This document shows positions 1 through 8,915 of a stretch of DNA of 64,000 bases, one piece after another; the first letter of the stretch is position 1; each line of letters opens with the position of its first letter. A program made the position numbers and the translations under genes. The stretch spans positions 1-64,000 of the forward strand of contig JASHNW010000101.1 in NCBI GenBank assembly GCA_030041435.1, read 5' to 3'. The DNA is from Acidobacteriaceae bacterium. Lineage in GTDB: Bacteria > Acidobacteriota > Terriglobia > Terriglobales > Acidobacteriaceae. The notes under the pieces are model-generated. The model saw only the letters and a program-made list of their open reading frames with translations. It ran no database searches and had not been told where the DNA came from.

Positions 1-150
1 GGGGTTCCCGGAGTGACGCTGACCAGCAGCATTCACCAGCAAAGCTCGGCGACCTTCACATCGAAGGGCAAAAACGTTCACGTCCCCAGCGGGACGCAGA
101 TGAACGTGGCGATTGCGGTAATCCCCGCAGGCGTGCGCCTCCAGCAATAG
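1..150 (+). CDS. C-terminal end of an unidentified protein (partial)
   Basis: An open frame runs from base 1 to a TAG at 148-150 and gives the last 49 residues of a protein that begins before the window. The tail is rich in Ser, Thr and Val and ends VRLQQ. No domain can be recognised from it. It is followed about 30 bases later by a good intrinsic terminator, which supports it being a real gene end. The function cannot be assigned from this piece. Confidence 0.6.
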   Translation, partial: GVPGVTLTSSIHQQSSATFTSKGKNVHVPSGTQMNVAIAVIPAGVRLQQ

Positions 151-180
151 CGGCGCCGCGGACCCACCATTCATCTGAAC

Positions 181-216
181 CCCCTCCGGCCCTGTACGCG
201 CCGGATGGGGTTTTTT
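181..216 (+). terminator. Intrinsic terminator of the partial first gene
   Basis: CCCCTCCGGC and GCCGGATGGGG form a GC-rich hairpin with a single bulged base around a short loop, followed directly by six T residues (211-216). It serves the plus-strand gene ending at 150. There is no matching T run for the opposing permease gene. Confidence 0.8.
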
Positions 217-234
217 GCGGCAGGATCCGTGGCG

Positions 235-1518
235 CTATTCGTAGCGCAGAGATTCGATGGGATGCATGGCGGCGGCGCGCCGCGCGGGCAGCGTGCCGAA
301 GATCACGCCAACGATGCAGGATGCAAGCAGGCCAACCACGGCGGACCAGCCGGAAACGGGAACGCGATAATTCGTGAAAAAGCGGATCGACCAGGGTATC
401 CCCAGGCCGACGATCGCGCCGATGACGCCTCCGAAGAGCGAGACAAAAACAGCTTCCAGCAGGAACTGCAGCTTGATTTCGCGCGCCGTGGCGCCCAGCG
501 CCTTGCGAATGCCGATTTCGCGCGTGCGGGCGCGCACCGTGGCCAGCATGATGTTCATGATGCCGACACCCCCCACGGCGAGCGTCACTCCGGCCACCAG
601 CAGCAGCATGACGGTGAGGGCGTTGACGACCACGCCGGCGAGGGCGATCAAAGCGGTCATGGTCTGGGTCGCATAAACCGAATTAGGCTGGTGGCGGCCG
701 TCGTTGTGCACAGCAGTGACGATCTGCTTCGCCGCACTTTCCACGTCGCCGGCGTCGCGGATGGAGAAGTACATCTCGTTCACGTTGTCTGTTCCAATGA
801 AATAGCGGCCAACGGAATACGGGATGAGGATGGTCTGGTCGGCGATTTCGGTCTCGCCGAATGTGTCGACTTTCTCCCTGAAGGTTCCAACGATGGTGAA
901 AGGAATGCCGTTGATCTGAAAGGTGTGGCCGAGGGCCGCGTCAGCGCCGCCGAACATATCGCGGGCAAAGGGGATGGTGACGTCGGCTACTTTCCCGTGC
1001 GTGCTCTCGTCCTCTTCATCGAAGAAGCGGCCGCCGAGAAGAACAAGATTGCGAACGTGCCGGTACTCCGGCTCTACTCCGAGGATGAGCACGTTGTGGG
1101 TGATGCCGTTGATCGTGATGTTCTGATGCATTTCCAGCACCACCGAGGACGCAGCCACTGCAGGCACGTTTTCGTCGATGGAGCGCTCGTCGTCGTAGGT
1201 GAGGAAATCGCTCTGCGTGTTGGTGACCGCGCCTGAGCCTCCGCCGGCATAGTCGAGATAGACCAGATTCGTGCCGATGCCCTGGATCTCGCTGAGGATG
1301 TACTGGCGTCCTGTGGCGGAGATAGCGACCACCAGGATGAGCGAGGTGGTGCCGATGGCCATGCCGAGCGCGGTGAGGGCAAAGCGGACTTTCGCGGCGC
1401 GGAAGCTGTCGATGGCCAAGCGGGCAATCTCGCTCAGCACCATGGTCTCGCGCGCGCTGGCCAGCGTGCGTTCAAACGACAGCCGATGATGATGGTGCGA
1501 ATGCTCCGCGGGCGTCAC
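235..1518 (-). CDS. MacB/FtsX-type ABC transporter permease
   Basis: 427-residue inner-membrane permease of the MacB/LolCE (FtsX) superfamily. After an N-terminal cytoplasmic stretch there is one membrane segment (about residues 45-68, LTALGMAIG onward), a long periplasmic MacB_PCD-like domain, then three C-terminal membrane segments with the family-typical VGGVGIMNIMLATVRARTRE region and the closing TLPARRAAAMHPIESLRYE. Such proteins pair with an ATPase and often an HlyD-like protein to drive export or lipoprotein release, but neither partner is next to it here. The chosen start is a GTG with a His-rich N-terminus. An ATG at 1443 (MVLSEIARLA) is an alternative and would match the start of many relatives. 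Family is secure, substrate unknown. Confidence 0.85.
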   Translation of the reverse strand: MTPAEHSHHHHRLSFERTLASARETMVLSEIARLAIDSFRAAKVRFALTALGMAIGTTSLILVVAISATGRQYILSEIQGIGTNLVYLDYAGGGSGAVTNTQSDFLTYDDERSIDENVPAVAASSVVLEMHQNITINGITHNVLILGVEPEYRHVRNLVLLGGRFFDEEDESTHGKVADVTIPFARDMFGGADAALGHTFQINGIPFTIVGTFREKVDTFGETEIADQTILIPYSVGRYFIGTDNVNEMYFSIRDAGDVESAAKQIVTAVHNDGRHQPNSVYATQTMTALIALAGVVVNALTVMLLLVAGVTLAVGGVGIMNIMLATVRARTREIGIRKALGATAREIKLQFLLEAVFVSLFGGVIGAIVGLGIPWSIRFFTNYRVPVSGWSAVVGLLASCIVGVIFGTLPARRAAAMHPIESLRYE

Positions 1519-1739
1519 TTAGACAAGGATGCCACAGCGGGCCGCAGGGTTCGGGGAGTTGCCTCGAAAGCCGGCAACCGCCACCGATTACGCCGGTTTT
1601 TGGGGGGCCTTCGGGGGCTGCGATGCTTTTCTGCCTCACCTTTACAGCAACAAGCGGCGCACTTCCGTGTTCCAGCCAACGCGTCCGGTAAAATCGGGCA
1701 ACGAAGCAGTTCGACCCCAGCACGAAGGAGAACCCCACG

Positions 1740-3041
1740 ATGTCATTTCGATCAGGAATACGCGGCCTGATTCTGGCCGCATTGATGACAGTGCCGCTGT
1801 TGAGCGCGCCCCGCGCGCAGGCGCAGCTCGGCATCTTTGTTTCGGTCCACATTGGGCCGCCCGCTTTGCCGGTTTATGTGCAGCCCCCGCTGCCCGCGCC
1901 GGGATATATCTGGACGCCCGGTTACTGGGCCTGGGGACCGGCGGGTTACTACTGGGTCCCCGGAGTCTGGGTCATGCCGCCGCGCGTCGGCCTGCTGTGG
2001 ACGCCCGGTTATTGGGGATACGCGGGCGGAGTTTACGGATGGCACGCCGGGTACTGGGGACCGCATATCGGCTTCTACGGCGGCGTGAACTACGGCTTTG
2101 GCTATGGCGGCGTCGGTTTCTGCGGCGGTATGTGGCGCGGCGGAGTCTTTGCCTATAACGGCGCGGTCGCGAATTTCGGCGGCGTGCACGTCACCAACGT
2201 GTATGTGGACCGGACCATCGTGAACCAGACCACGATCATCAATGTCAATCACGTCAGCTTTAACGGCCCGGGCGGCATCAATCGCCAGCCCAGCCCGGAA
2301 GAGACGCGTTGGTCCGGCGAGCAGCATTTCCAGGCTACGGCGAACCAGGTGCAGCATGAGCATTTCGCCGCTCAGGACCGTGCGCAGCTGGCCTCGGTGA
2401 ACCACGGACGTCCGGCCACGATGGCCAGCGCGAATATCAATTCGTATCGTCAGGTTGCCCAGCAGCATGCCCAGGCTCAGCCGATTTCGGCGGCCGACCG
2501 CACGGCGGGGCGCAGCTACAACCCCAACACCCGCGAAGCCAACCAGGACCAGCGCATCTCCAACGGGCTGCGCAGCGGACAGATGACCTCCGGCGAAGCC
2601 GCCCGCGCCGAGCGCACCCAGTCGCACATCGATCAGCAGGTCCACAACGACCGCGCCGCGAACGGCGGAAGACTGACCGGCCAGCAGCGGCAGCAGATCA
2701 ACGGGGAACAGAACGCCGCGAGCCGTCAGATCTACAACGAAAAGCACAACAGCAACACAGTCAGGCCGAACGCAGTCGACAACCGCGAAGCCAACCAGCA
2801 GCAGCGCACCGCCAACGGACTGCGCAGCGGCCAGATGACCTCCGGCGAAGCGGCGCGGACCAACCGCAACCAGGCCGGCGTCGCGCAGCAGGTCCACAAC
2901 CAGCGCACCGCGAACGGCGGCGCACTCAACGGGCAGCAGCGGGGTCAGGTGAACCGCGAACAGAACAGGAACAGCAAACAAATCTATAACCAGAAGCACA
3001 ACGGCAACACGGCCAAGCCGCAGGGCAGGGGGCGGCGCTAA
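1740..3041 (+). CDS. Secreted YXWGXW-repeat protein with duplicated C-terminal domain
   Basis: 433 residues. A signal peptide (about 1-28, ending APRAQAQ) is followed by an aromatic Gly/Tyr/Trp/Pro-rich segment with YXWGXW-type motifs (PGYWAWGP, PGYWGYAGG, HAGYWGP). The C-terminal third is hydrophilic, Gln/Asn/Arg-rich and contains two tandem copies of an 84-residue unit. An AAGGAGA Shine-Dalgarno lies 9 bases before the ATG. Aromatic YXWGXW proteins are common in Acidobacteria and Proteobacteria and are thought to be envelope or extracellular proteins, without an established biochemical role. It ends in a strong convergent terminator shared with the aldehyde dehydrogenase gene. Confidence 0.85.
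   Translation: MSFRSGIRGLILAALMTVPLLSAPRAQAQLGIFVSVHIGPPALPVYVQPPLPAPGYIWTPGYWAWGPAGYYWVPGVWVMPPRVGLLWTPGYWGYAGGVYGWHAGYWGPHIGFYGGVNYGFGYGGVGFCGGMWRGGVFAYNGAVANFGGVHVTNVYVDRTIVNQTTIINVNHVSFNGPGGINRQPSPEETRWSGEQHFQATANQVQHEHFAAQDRAQLASVNHGRPATMASANINSYRQVAQQHAQAQPISAADRTAGRSYNPNTREANQDQRISNGLRSGQMTSGEAARAERTQSHIDQQVHNDRAANGGRLTGQQRQQINGEQNAASRQIYNEKHNSNTVRPNAVDNREANQQQRTANGLRSGQMTSGEAARTNRNQAGVAQQVHNQRTANGGALNGQQRGQVNREQNRNSKQIYNQKHNGNTAKPQGRGRR
2532..3020 (+). repeat. Two tandem 252-bp coding repeats
   Basis: The C-terminal coding part of the YXWGXW gene holds two in-frame copies of an 84-codon unit starting at 2532 and 2784. Both begin with REANQ, both contain NGLRSGQMTSGEAAR exactly, and both end in a QIYN(E/Q)KHN motif. 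The copies are highly similar at DNA level (for example CGCGAAGCCAACCAG in both), indicating a recent internal duplication. Confidence 0.85.
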
Positions 3042-3084
3042 AGCGCATCCTCAATCGCTGTTTTCTGGCAGCTGGGACGAAAAT

Positions 3085-3114
3085 GAAACGGCCGGCAGCG
3101 CTGCCGGCCGTTTC
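3085..3114. terminator. Bidirectional terminator (30-bp perfect palindrome)
   Basis: GAAACGGCCGGCAGC is followed directly by its exact reverse complement. It lies between the convergent YXWGXW gene and aldehyde dehydrogenase gene. T-rich stretches flank it on both sides (TTTCGTTGTG on plus, TTTCATTTTCG on minus), so it should terminate both transcripts. Confidence 0.8.
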
Positions 3115-3194
3115 GTTGTGCATACCGCACCTGCAAAATGGCGCGGGCGGCGGCTCTGGGCCTTTTCCGCCCGCTCTCTGGGGACACCCTGCGA

Positions 3195-4697
3195 TCAAAG
3201 CGCCACGGTGACAGCTTTGATCTCGGTGTAGTTGTGCAGCACCTCTTCGCCCATCTCGCGGCCCCAGCCGGATTGTTTATATCCGCCGAAGGGCAGCGAG
3301 GCGTCGAACACGTTGTGGCAGTTCACCCACACCGTGCCGGCACGCAGGCTGCGCGCCACCTTGTGAGCCAGTGAGAGGTTCTGCGTCCAGACCGAAGCGG
3401 CCAGCCCGTATACCGTATCGTTGGCGCGCTTCACGATGCGATCCACGTCTTCATCGGAGAAGGGAACCGCACAGACCACGGGACCGAAGATCTCCTCCTG
3501 GACGACCTTCATCCCCGGATTGGTGTTGGTCAGCACAGTGGGCCGCACGAAGTAGCCGCGCTCGAATCCGGAGACGGGACCGCCGGCGGTGATCTTCGCG
3601 CCCTCGCTGATGCCGGACTCGATGTAGCCGATCACTTTCTGGTACTGCTCGTCGCTGACCAGCGGTCCCATCTGGCAGGCGGGATCGAGACCCGGAGCGA
3701 GCTTGATCTCCTCGGCAACATGGCTGACGCCTTCTACCACCTGATCGAAGACCTTCTCGTGCACGTAAAGACGCGACCCCGCGCAGCAGCACTGTCCGTG
3801 ATTGAAAAAGATGGCGCTGGCTGTGCCCGCGATGGCCTGATCGATGCGGGCATCGGGGAAGACGATGGCCGGCGATTTGCCGCCCAGTTCGAGCGTGACC
3901 TTCTTCAGATTGCCCGCAGCCGCTTTGACAATGAGCTTGCCGACTTCGGTCGAGCCGGTAAAGGCCACCTTGTCGACCAGGTCGTGCGCGGCCAGCGGCG
4001 CACCTGCGCCTTCGCCGTATCCGGTGAGAACGTTGACGACACCTGGCGGGAAGCCGGCTTCGTCAATCAGCTGTGCGAGGCGCAGCCCGGAGAGCGGCGT
4101 CTGCTCGGCGAGTTTCAGCACCACCGTGCAGCCGCAGGCGAGCGCGGGAGCCAGCTTCCACGCCGCCATCAGCAGCGGAAAATTCCACGGGATGATCTGC
4201 GCGACCACGCCGATGGGCTCGCGCAGGGTGTAGGAATGGAAATCGTATCCGGCCGACAGCGGCAGGGTCGATCCGGAAATCTTGGTGGCCCAGCCGGCCA
4301 TGTAGCGGAACATGTCAACGGTGAGAGGCGCGTCAGCGACCCGCGCGACCGAGAAGGGTTTGCCGTTGTCGAGCGATTCGAGCTCGGCAAACTCGTCGTT
4401 GTTCTGTTCGATCAGGTCGGCGAGCTTCCACAGCAGCCGGCCGCGCGCAGAGGGCGCCATGCGCACCCACTGGCCGTCGTCGAAGGCGCGGCGCGCGGCG
4501 AGCACCGCGCGGTTAACGTCCTCTTCTTCGGCTTCGGGGACATGCGTGATCACGTCGCCTGTGGCGGGATTGTAGACGGGGAAGGTCTTGCCGGAGGCCG
4601 CGTGAACAAAGCGGCCGTCGATGTACATGAGGTGGCGGCTGGAGACGAATTCAGCGGTGGCGCCGCTGACACGGGGATCGACGGTGAGGGTAGCCAT
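3195..4697 (-). CDS. NAD(P)-dependent aldehyde dehydrogenase
   Basis: 500-residue ALDH superfamily enzyme that oxidises an aldehyde to the carboxylate, presumably in the cytoplasm. Visible landmarks are the Rossmann motif FTGSTEVGKLI, the catalytic-base motif VTLELGGKSP (Glu270), the nucleophile motif GQCCCAGSR (middle Cys304), and EEIFGPVVC near the C-terminus. The 34-residue Glu-Cys spacing matches classical ALDH1/ALDH2 enzymes, as does the length. The frame is open further upstream to 4949, but the ATG at 4697 has a GAGGTC Shine-Dalgarno and the true family N-terminus, and the longer version would overlap the gene ending at 4886. The exact substrate (betaine, phenylacetaldehyde or general aldehydes) cannot be told. 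Confidence 0.93.
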   Translation of the reverse strand: MATLTVDPRVSGATAEFVSSRHLMYIDGRFVHAASGKTFPVYNPATGDVITHVPEAEEEDVNRAVLAARRAFDDGQWVRMAPSARGRLLWKLADLIEQNNDEFAELESLDNGKPFSVARVADAPLTVDMFRYMAGWATKISGSTLPLSAGYDFHSYTLREPIGVVAQIIPWNFPLLMAAWKLAPALACGCTVVLKLAEQTPLSGLRLAQLIDEAGFPPGVVNVLTGYGEGAGAPLAAHDLVDKVAFTGSTEVGKLIVKAAAGNLKKVTLELGGKSPAIVFPDARIDQAIAGTASAIFFNHGQCCCAGSRLYVHEKVFDQVVEGVSHVAEEIKLAPGLDPACQMGPLVSDEQYQKVIGYIESGISEGAKITAGGPVSGFERGYFVRPTVLTNTNPGMKVVQEEIFGPVVCAVPFSDEDVDRIVKRANDTVYGLAASVWTQNLSLAHKVARSLRAGTVWVNCHNVFDASLPFGGYKQSGWGREMGEEVLHNYTEIKAVTVAL

Positions 4698-4885
4698 AGG
4701 ATTTGACCTCGCGTGCAACCGGTCGCAGTTTGGCGCTGGCTCCCAGATGGGCTGACCGAGCCGGAATCCCGGAGGAACTCGCACCAATCCTTTCCGGGAC
4801 CGCCACGTGCCGGATTTTGCACGCGAAAACACTACCACCGCGGCTTGTGCATTGGCCAGGGGGCGGGGCAGATGCAGCCTCGATA

Positions 4886-5635
4886 TCAATTTTCCCCTTT
4901 GGCAGCAACCGGAGGGCCAATCCAAACGTCGCATCCGCCCCCCCGACATGTGTACGTTGTGTCGAAACTTGGGCCAGTGCCTGCAACGGTGATTTGGGAC
5001 AGGTGATCGCAGCGCGTATGTTCGCCGGTTTTCTTACCACAGGTCAGGACATCGAATCGCAGGAGCGAGTAACCGTCGATCGTCGTATCGCTGCCGCCCC
5101 CTTTGGAGAGGTCAAGGTTAAATTGGCTTGCGTCCCCGCTCACCGCCGCCAGATACAGCGTGTTCGCATTAATTGTGCCTCCGTTCTTACATGCATAGTT
5201 GCTTAGGTTCGTGCAAATCGTCAGCCAGTTGTTGCTTGATGTGTCCGCAGTACCATCCTGGCCACGGAAATATAGAGTGATCGTCCAGTTAGTCGAAATT
5301 TGAGAGGATGTGTATATCCCCTCGGTGCCGCCGTTCGGAATTCCCTCGATGGCTATCTGGGTGTTGGGAGTGTTCGAATCTTCCCATACCCAGAGGGCAC
5401 TCGGGTATGGCTGAGTCCACGCGTCCAGTGTCAGGTTCTCCACCGATCCGCCGCGCACCGTTACCGGCGAATCGTTCGGAGCGGAACCGACCACCTTCGG
5501 TTGCAGGGCGACTGCAATTCGGTGCAGGTCATCATCTCCTTTCAGGAGTGACTGGTTGGATTCATACGAGACCCAAAGTACACCGAGCGCGACTAGCAGA
5601 CACAGCACGGCGATTACAGAATTCAATCGATGCAT
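4886..5635 (-). CDS. Membrane-anchored Cys-containing protein, unknown function
   Basis: 249 residues, not recognised. Residues about 5-25 form a single hydrophobic segment (SVIAVLCLLVALGVLWV), likely an uncleaved anchor or signal. The rest is a polar, Asn/Thr/Ser/Gly-rich domain with paired cysteines (TICTNLSNYAC, LTCGKKTGEHTRC, TYTCRGGGC), consistent with a disulphide-stabilised periplasmic or surface domain. An AGGAAG Shine-Dalgarno precedes the ATG. Codon and base use look less GC-rich than in neighbours, which could indicate transfer. It lies upstream of, and in the same direction as, the aldehyde dehydrogenase but 188 bases away, so co-transcription is uncertain. Confidence 0.65.
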   Translation of the reverse strand: MHRLNSVIAVLCLLVALGVLWVSYESNQSLLKGDDDLHRIAVALQPKVVGSAPNDSPVTVRGGSVENLTLDAWTQPYPSALWVWEDSNTPNTQIAIEGIPNGGTEGIYTSSQISTNWTITLYFRGQDGTADTSSNNWLTICTNLSNYACKNGGTINANTLYLAAVSGDASQFNLDLSKGGGSDTTIDGYSLLRFDVLTCGKKTGEHTRCDHLSQITVAGTGPSFDTTYTCRGGGCDVWIGPPVAAKGEN

Positions 5636-5845
5636 TGCGGCTTCCTGGCGTGGCGGGAGAGCAGGGTCCCTGCCTGGAGATTGAAAATCAAGCCTGGAAA
5701 TATAGGAGGGGAGAATTAGTGAGAACGAAGCTTGGCATAACTCACCGACGATGTCAACAAATAAGTCGGTATTAGCGATGAATATCTTGTTGCCGGCTGC
5801 GGGGTCCCTCTCGCAACTGCCGGTGCGCTTCCGGAGCGCACGCGA

Positions 5846-8638
5846 TCAGCCCAGGCTCCAGCGCAGCGGTTTCCGCGCATCGCCTGGGCCGGTGAGTTCA
5901 ATAACACCGCCGGCCAGCCGTTTCACGAGCACCTTCGCTCCGTTCACTTCGCCGTAGGTGACGGCCAGTGCCTCCTGGGACGGCAACGCGATGTGCAGCG
6001 TCCAGACGCCGCTTCGCGCCGGAGCATACCAGCCTTCGTACCGGCCTTCGCTGGAGCGCAAGATGCCGAGCAGCGGCGATTCGAACCGGTACGACGCAGC
6101 GGGCAGCGCCGGCCGCAACGTGACGCCGTGTTCCGTAAAGTCGATCCCGAGCAGCTTCGTCGCGGAGTAAAGATAACACGCGTGGGCGTGCAGATTGAGG
6201 ACGGGAAAATCCGTGCCGTGAAAATGTGGGTCGTCCACCGTCGCGCCCGACTGCTTGCTGAAGGCGGAGTTCCACGAGTCTGTGCCACTCCAGATGCCGT
6301 ACCAGATCGCGGGATAGGCCTCGGCGTGGACGGCGAGCGAATTCTTCTTCCATTCATCCCACGCCATGGCGGGATCGACGTCAGCCAGCGCCCAGACCAG
6401 CGTCTGGTTGAGCGATGGCCAGACGCCACCGCGGACGCAGGTTCCGGGTGGGAACATGCCGGGCTTCATCATGTCCGGACCCTGGCTCATCTGCGCAGCG
6501 CCCAGCGGTCCCGGGCGAAGCAGGCGGTTCATCGTCTGCACGAGGGCGCGGCTTTGCTCCGGCGAAGTAACGCCGCCGAGGATCGCCCAGGGCTGCGGCT
6601 CGATCCACAACGTATCTTCTCCCAGCCAGCCGAGTTTGGGGCCGAGCCAGCAGCGCTTGAGCCACTGGCCCGTCCATTGCATGCGTGCGGCCTGGCGGCT
6701 GGACTCGGCCGACTGCCGCAGCTCTGCTGCGAGATCGGCTCTGCCGCCCGCGTACTGCAGCATCCGCGCGTACTCGTCAAAGACCCAGGCCGACATGGCA
6801 GAGTTGAGAACGCTCTCGCCAACCTTCGCGCACTCCGCGAAATCGGACCCTGCCCACGTGCCCAGCAGCCCGTCGTTCCAGTCGTCGCTCAGCATGCGGA
6901 CGATGCCGTGCTCGCCCACGCCCACGTCGCGGATCTGATGGCGATAGCAGCATGCGAGCAGGTTGCGGACCGTGTCGCTGCCGCCAGCCGAACCGCTGAC
7001 GCGTGCGGCAATCTTCTCATCAAGAAAATCCACATCGCGCGTCGCCAGCACATATTCGCTGGCCGTCCACAGCAGCCACAACGGCAGATCGCTGGCGTTA
7101 TCCGCGGTCATCGGGGCAACCACGCCGTGCCCCGTGATGGCGTAGGGAACCGAGCCGTCCTCGCGGACTTCGCTGAGCGTGTAGCGCAGCACGCTGCGCA
7201 CGATTTCCGGATCGCTGAAGAGGAAGGGCAGGCAGTGCTGCAGGGGATCGCGCGCCGCGCCCTGGAAACCCATGACGTACTGATAGAAGCCGCCCTGATT
7301 CAGGATGTGCTGGCCGAAATAGTCGTCGAAAGTGAGGCTGCTGCGCAGGTAGTAGTGATTCCAGGCAGTCTCGCGGGCGATCCACGGCTCGGCAGCGACG
7401 GCAAACTGCAGCCCGTGGCGCTTCCACTCGGCGCAGGATGCGGCAAGGGTCTGCGCGGCGCCTGGCTGGTAGCGGCCGATCAGCGCGTCCAGTTCGAAGC
7501 CCGCGGGGAGATAGCCGTAGAGGAAGTACAGCGTGCGTTGCTCGCCGGGCTGGAGCGGTAGATTGCGCTCGAGCAACAGCGCGGTATGCGGGCCGGTGCT
7601 GCCGAGGTTGCCGTCGAGCGGACGCGCGAGGCCATCCGGGCTGGCTGCTCCGCCCGTGCCGAAGAAGGCCTGACCGTCAGTGCTGAACCCAGTAGCGGGC
7701 GCATCGAGGGAGACCAGGAAGGTCGACGGGTAGTCGGAGCATTCGAAGGAAGCGCCGGGCTGAGGCTCTTTCACCGGCGCTACAAAGCCGTTGGGCACCC
7801 TTGCAAGCTGTTGGCGGATGCGCTGCCACGCCGCGTCTTCCTCGGGAGCATGGCCGGGGAAATGGCGAGATTCGAGCAGGCCGCGATTCCCGCCGATGGG
7901 CTGAACCTGGTGCGTGCAGCGTTCGCCTGCGCGGCGCCGCAGCTGGCAGGGACTGCCGATGCCGGTCCACGACTCGACGAAGTCGCGAAACGAGAATTCA
8001 TAGGGCTGGCAGCCCCAGTACTCGACCCAGCGCGCGGTTGCGGGTTGCGATCCGCGATTCGTGATCGTGACCTGAGAGAGCAGGACGGGATCGTCGCCGA
8101 AGGGAGCGGAGATAACCTGGTCGACGGACCACTTTGCGCCGCTGACGCGCCTGCGAAAATAGCCGATCCCGAAGATCCGCTCGAAGCCGGCGTGGCTGCC
8201 GGAGTAGTACGTCGCCAGGGTTTCGCTGCCGTCGGTGAGCCAGCCAATGCCGCCGGCGAACTGGCTGTTGCCCGGATCGAAATCGTTGAGGAATTTCGGA
8301 GCGCCTTCGTCCTGGCGAACACGCACGGCTCCGTAGTTGGAGGCGAGCGCGACGATGCGGTCGTTGCCCACCTGGTGGATGTGCTCAGTGGCGCCGAGTA
8401 TGCCGGGCGTGACCGGAGTGTTGGCGGCGGGGTCCGTCGTCTGGTCGCAAGTGTAGAGATAGGCGGGCAGGCCGAACTCGTCTTCGCACCAGGCGCCGAA
8501 GTGGCCGGAGCCGAAGGGTTTTGCGTCCGCAGACGACGGGGAAGGCTGGTCGATGGGCGGTTGCATGGCGAACAGGCCAGGGCTGGTCATGGCCGAAGCC
8601 AGAGAACTGAGCAGGAAATCTCGGCGGTTGATGGGCAT
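5846..8638 (-). CDS. Tat-exported GH94/GH36-like glycosyl hydrolase
   Basis: 930 residues. The N-terminus carries a twin-arginine signal (NRRDFLLSSLASA), so it is exported folded. The middle contains a beta-sandwich-like region and the C-terminal half an (alpha/alpha)6 barrel with a SDDWNDG motif (Asp586/Asp589), the place of the catalytic Asp in GH94 phosphorylases and related cyclic-glucan-synthase domains. The tail (HGVTLRPALP) is the family's closing beta domain. Related proteins are usually annotated as GH36-type glycosyl hydrolase domain proteins or cellobiose-phosphorylase-like. Classical GH94 phosphorylases are cytoplasmic because they need phosphate, so an exported member may be a hydrolase. 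Substrate unknown. Confidence 0.8.
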   Translation of the reverse strand: MPINRRDFLLSSLASAMTSPGLFAMQPPIDQPSPSSADAKPFGSGHFGAWCEDEFGLPAYLYTCDQTTDPAANTPVTPGILGATEHIHQVGNDRIVALASNYGAVRVRQDEGAPKFLNDFDPGNSQFAGGIGWLTDGSETLATYYSGSHAGFERIFGIGYFRRRVSGAKWSVDQVISAPFGDDPVLLSQVTITNRGSQPATARWVEYWGCQPYEFSFRDFVESWTGIGSPCQLRRRAGERCTHQVQPIGGNRGLLESRHFPGHAPEEDAAWQRIRQQLARVPNGFVAPVKEPQPGASFECSDYPSTFLVSLDAPATGFSTDGQAFFGTGGAASPDGLARPLDGNLGSTGPHTALLLERNLPLQPGEQRTLYFLYGYLPAGFELDALIGRYQPGAAQTLAASCAEWKRHGLQFAVAAEPWIARETAWNHYYLRSSLTFDDYFGQHILNQGGFYQYVMGFQGAARDPLQHCLPFLFSDPEIVRSVLRYTLSEVREDGSVPYAITGHGVVAPMTADNASDLPLWLLWTASEYVLATRDVDFLDEKIAARVSGSAGGSDTVRNLLACCYRHQIRDVGVGEHGIVRMLSDDWNDGLLGTWAGSDFAECAKVGESVLNSAMSAWVFDEYARMLQYAGGRADLAAELRQSAESSRQAARMQWTGQWLKRCWLGPKLGWLGEDTLWIEPQPWAILGGVTSPEQSRALVQTMNRLLRPGPLGAAQMSQGPDMMKPGMFPPGTCVRGGVWPSLNQTLVWALADVDPAMAWDEWKKNSLAVHAEAYPAIWYGIWSGTDSWNSAFSKQSGATVDDPHFHGTDFPVLNLHAHACYLYSATKLLGIDFTEHGVTLRPALPAASYRFESPLLGILRSSEGRYEGWYAPARSGVWTLHIALPSQEALAVTYGEVNGAKVLVKRLAGGVIELTGPGDARKPLRWSLG

Positions 8639-8915
8639 CAGGCGATCCGGTTCGCGGCGGGTGCGGCAGGGAACCGGCCGCCGAGAGCCAATTTATACCC
8701 TGCAGGACCCGGAGAACGAAGCGTTGTGGGGGTCTTCAGCACGCAGCAGCATTTCCCTCACGAGGTGCAAGTGGACGGCGAAGCAGAGCGGCGTGCGCAC
8801 GGCCGTATCTGTTCTCGCTTGCTTCCCTCTGTACGGGCAACTGCCGGCGTGGACTCTCTTTGCTTTACCATGGCTGAAGATTCACGACCTCATCTTTCTG
8901 CAAAGGCAGAACAAC

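Noticed and set aside
205-1236. Long plus-strand open frame (343 aa) opposite the permease
   Set aside because: No domain, His/Arg/Asp-rich shadow composition, fully antisense to a clear MacB-type permease.
1752-2999. 415-aa minus-strand frame opposite the YXWGXW gene
   Set aside because: Low-complexity Val/Arg/Leu shadow of a repetitive high-GC gene; the plus strand has signal peptide and Shine-Dalgarno.
5993-7561. 522-aa plus-strand frame inside the GH94-like gene
   Set aside because: Antisense frame of a high-GC gene with no recognisable motif.
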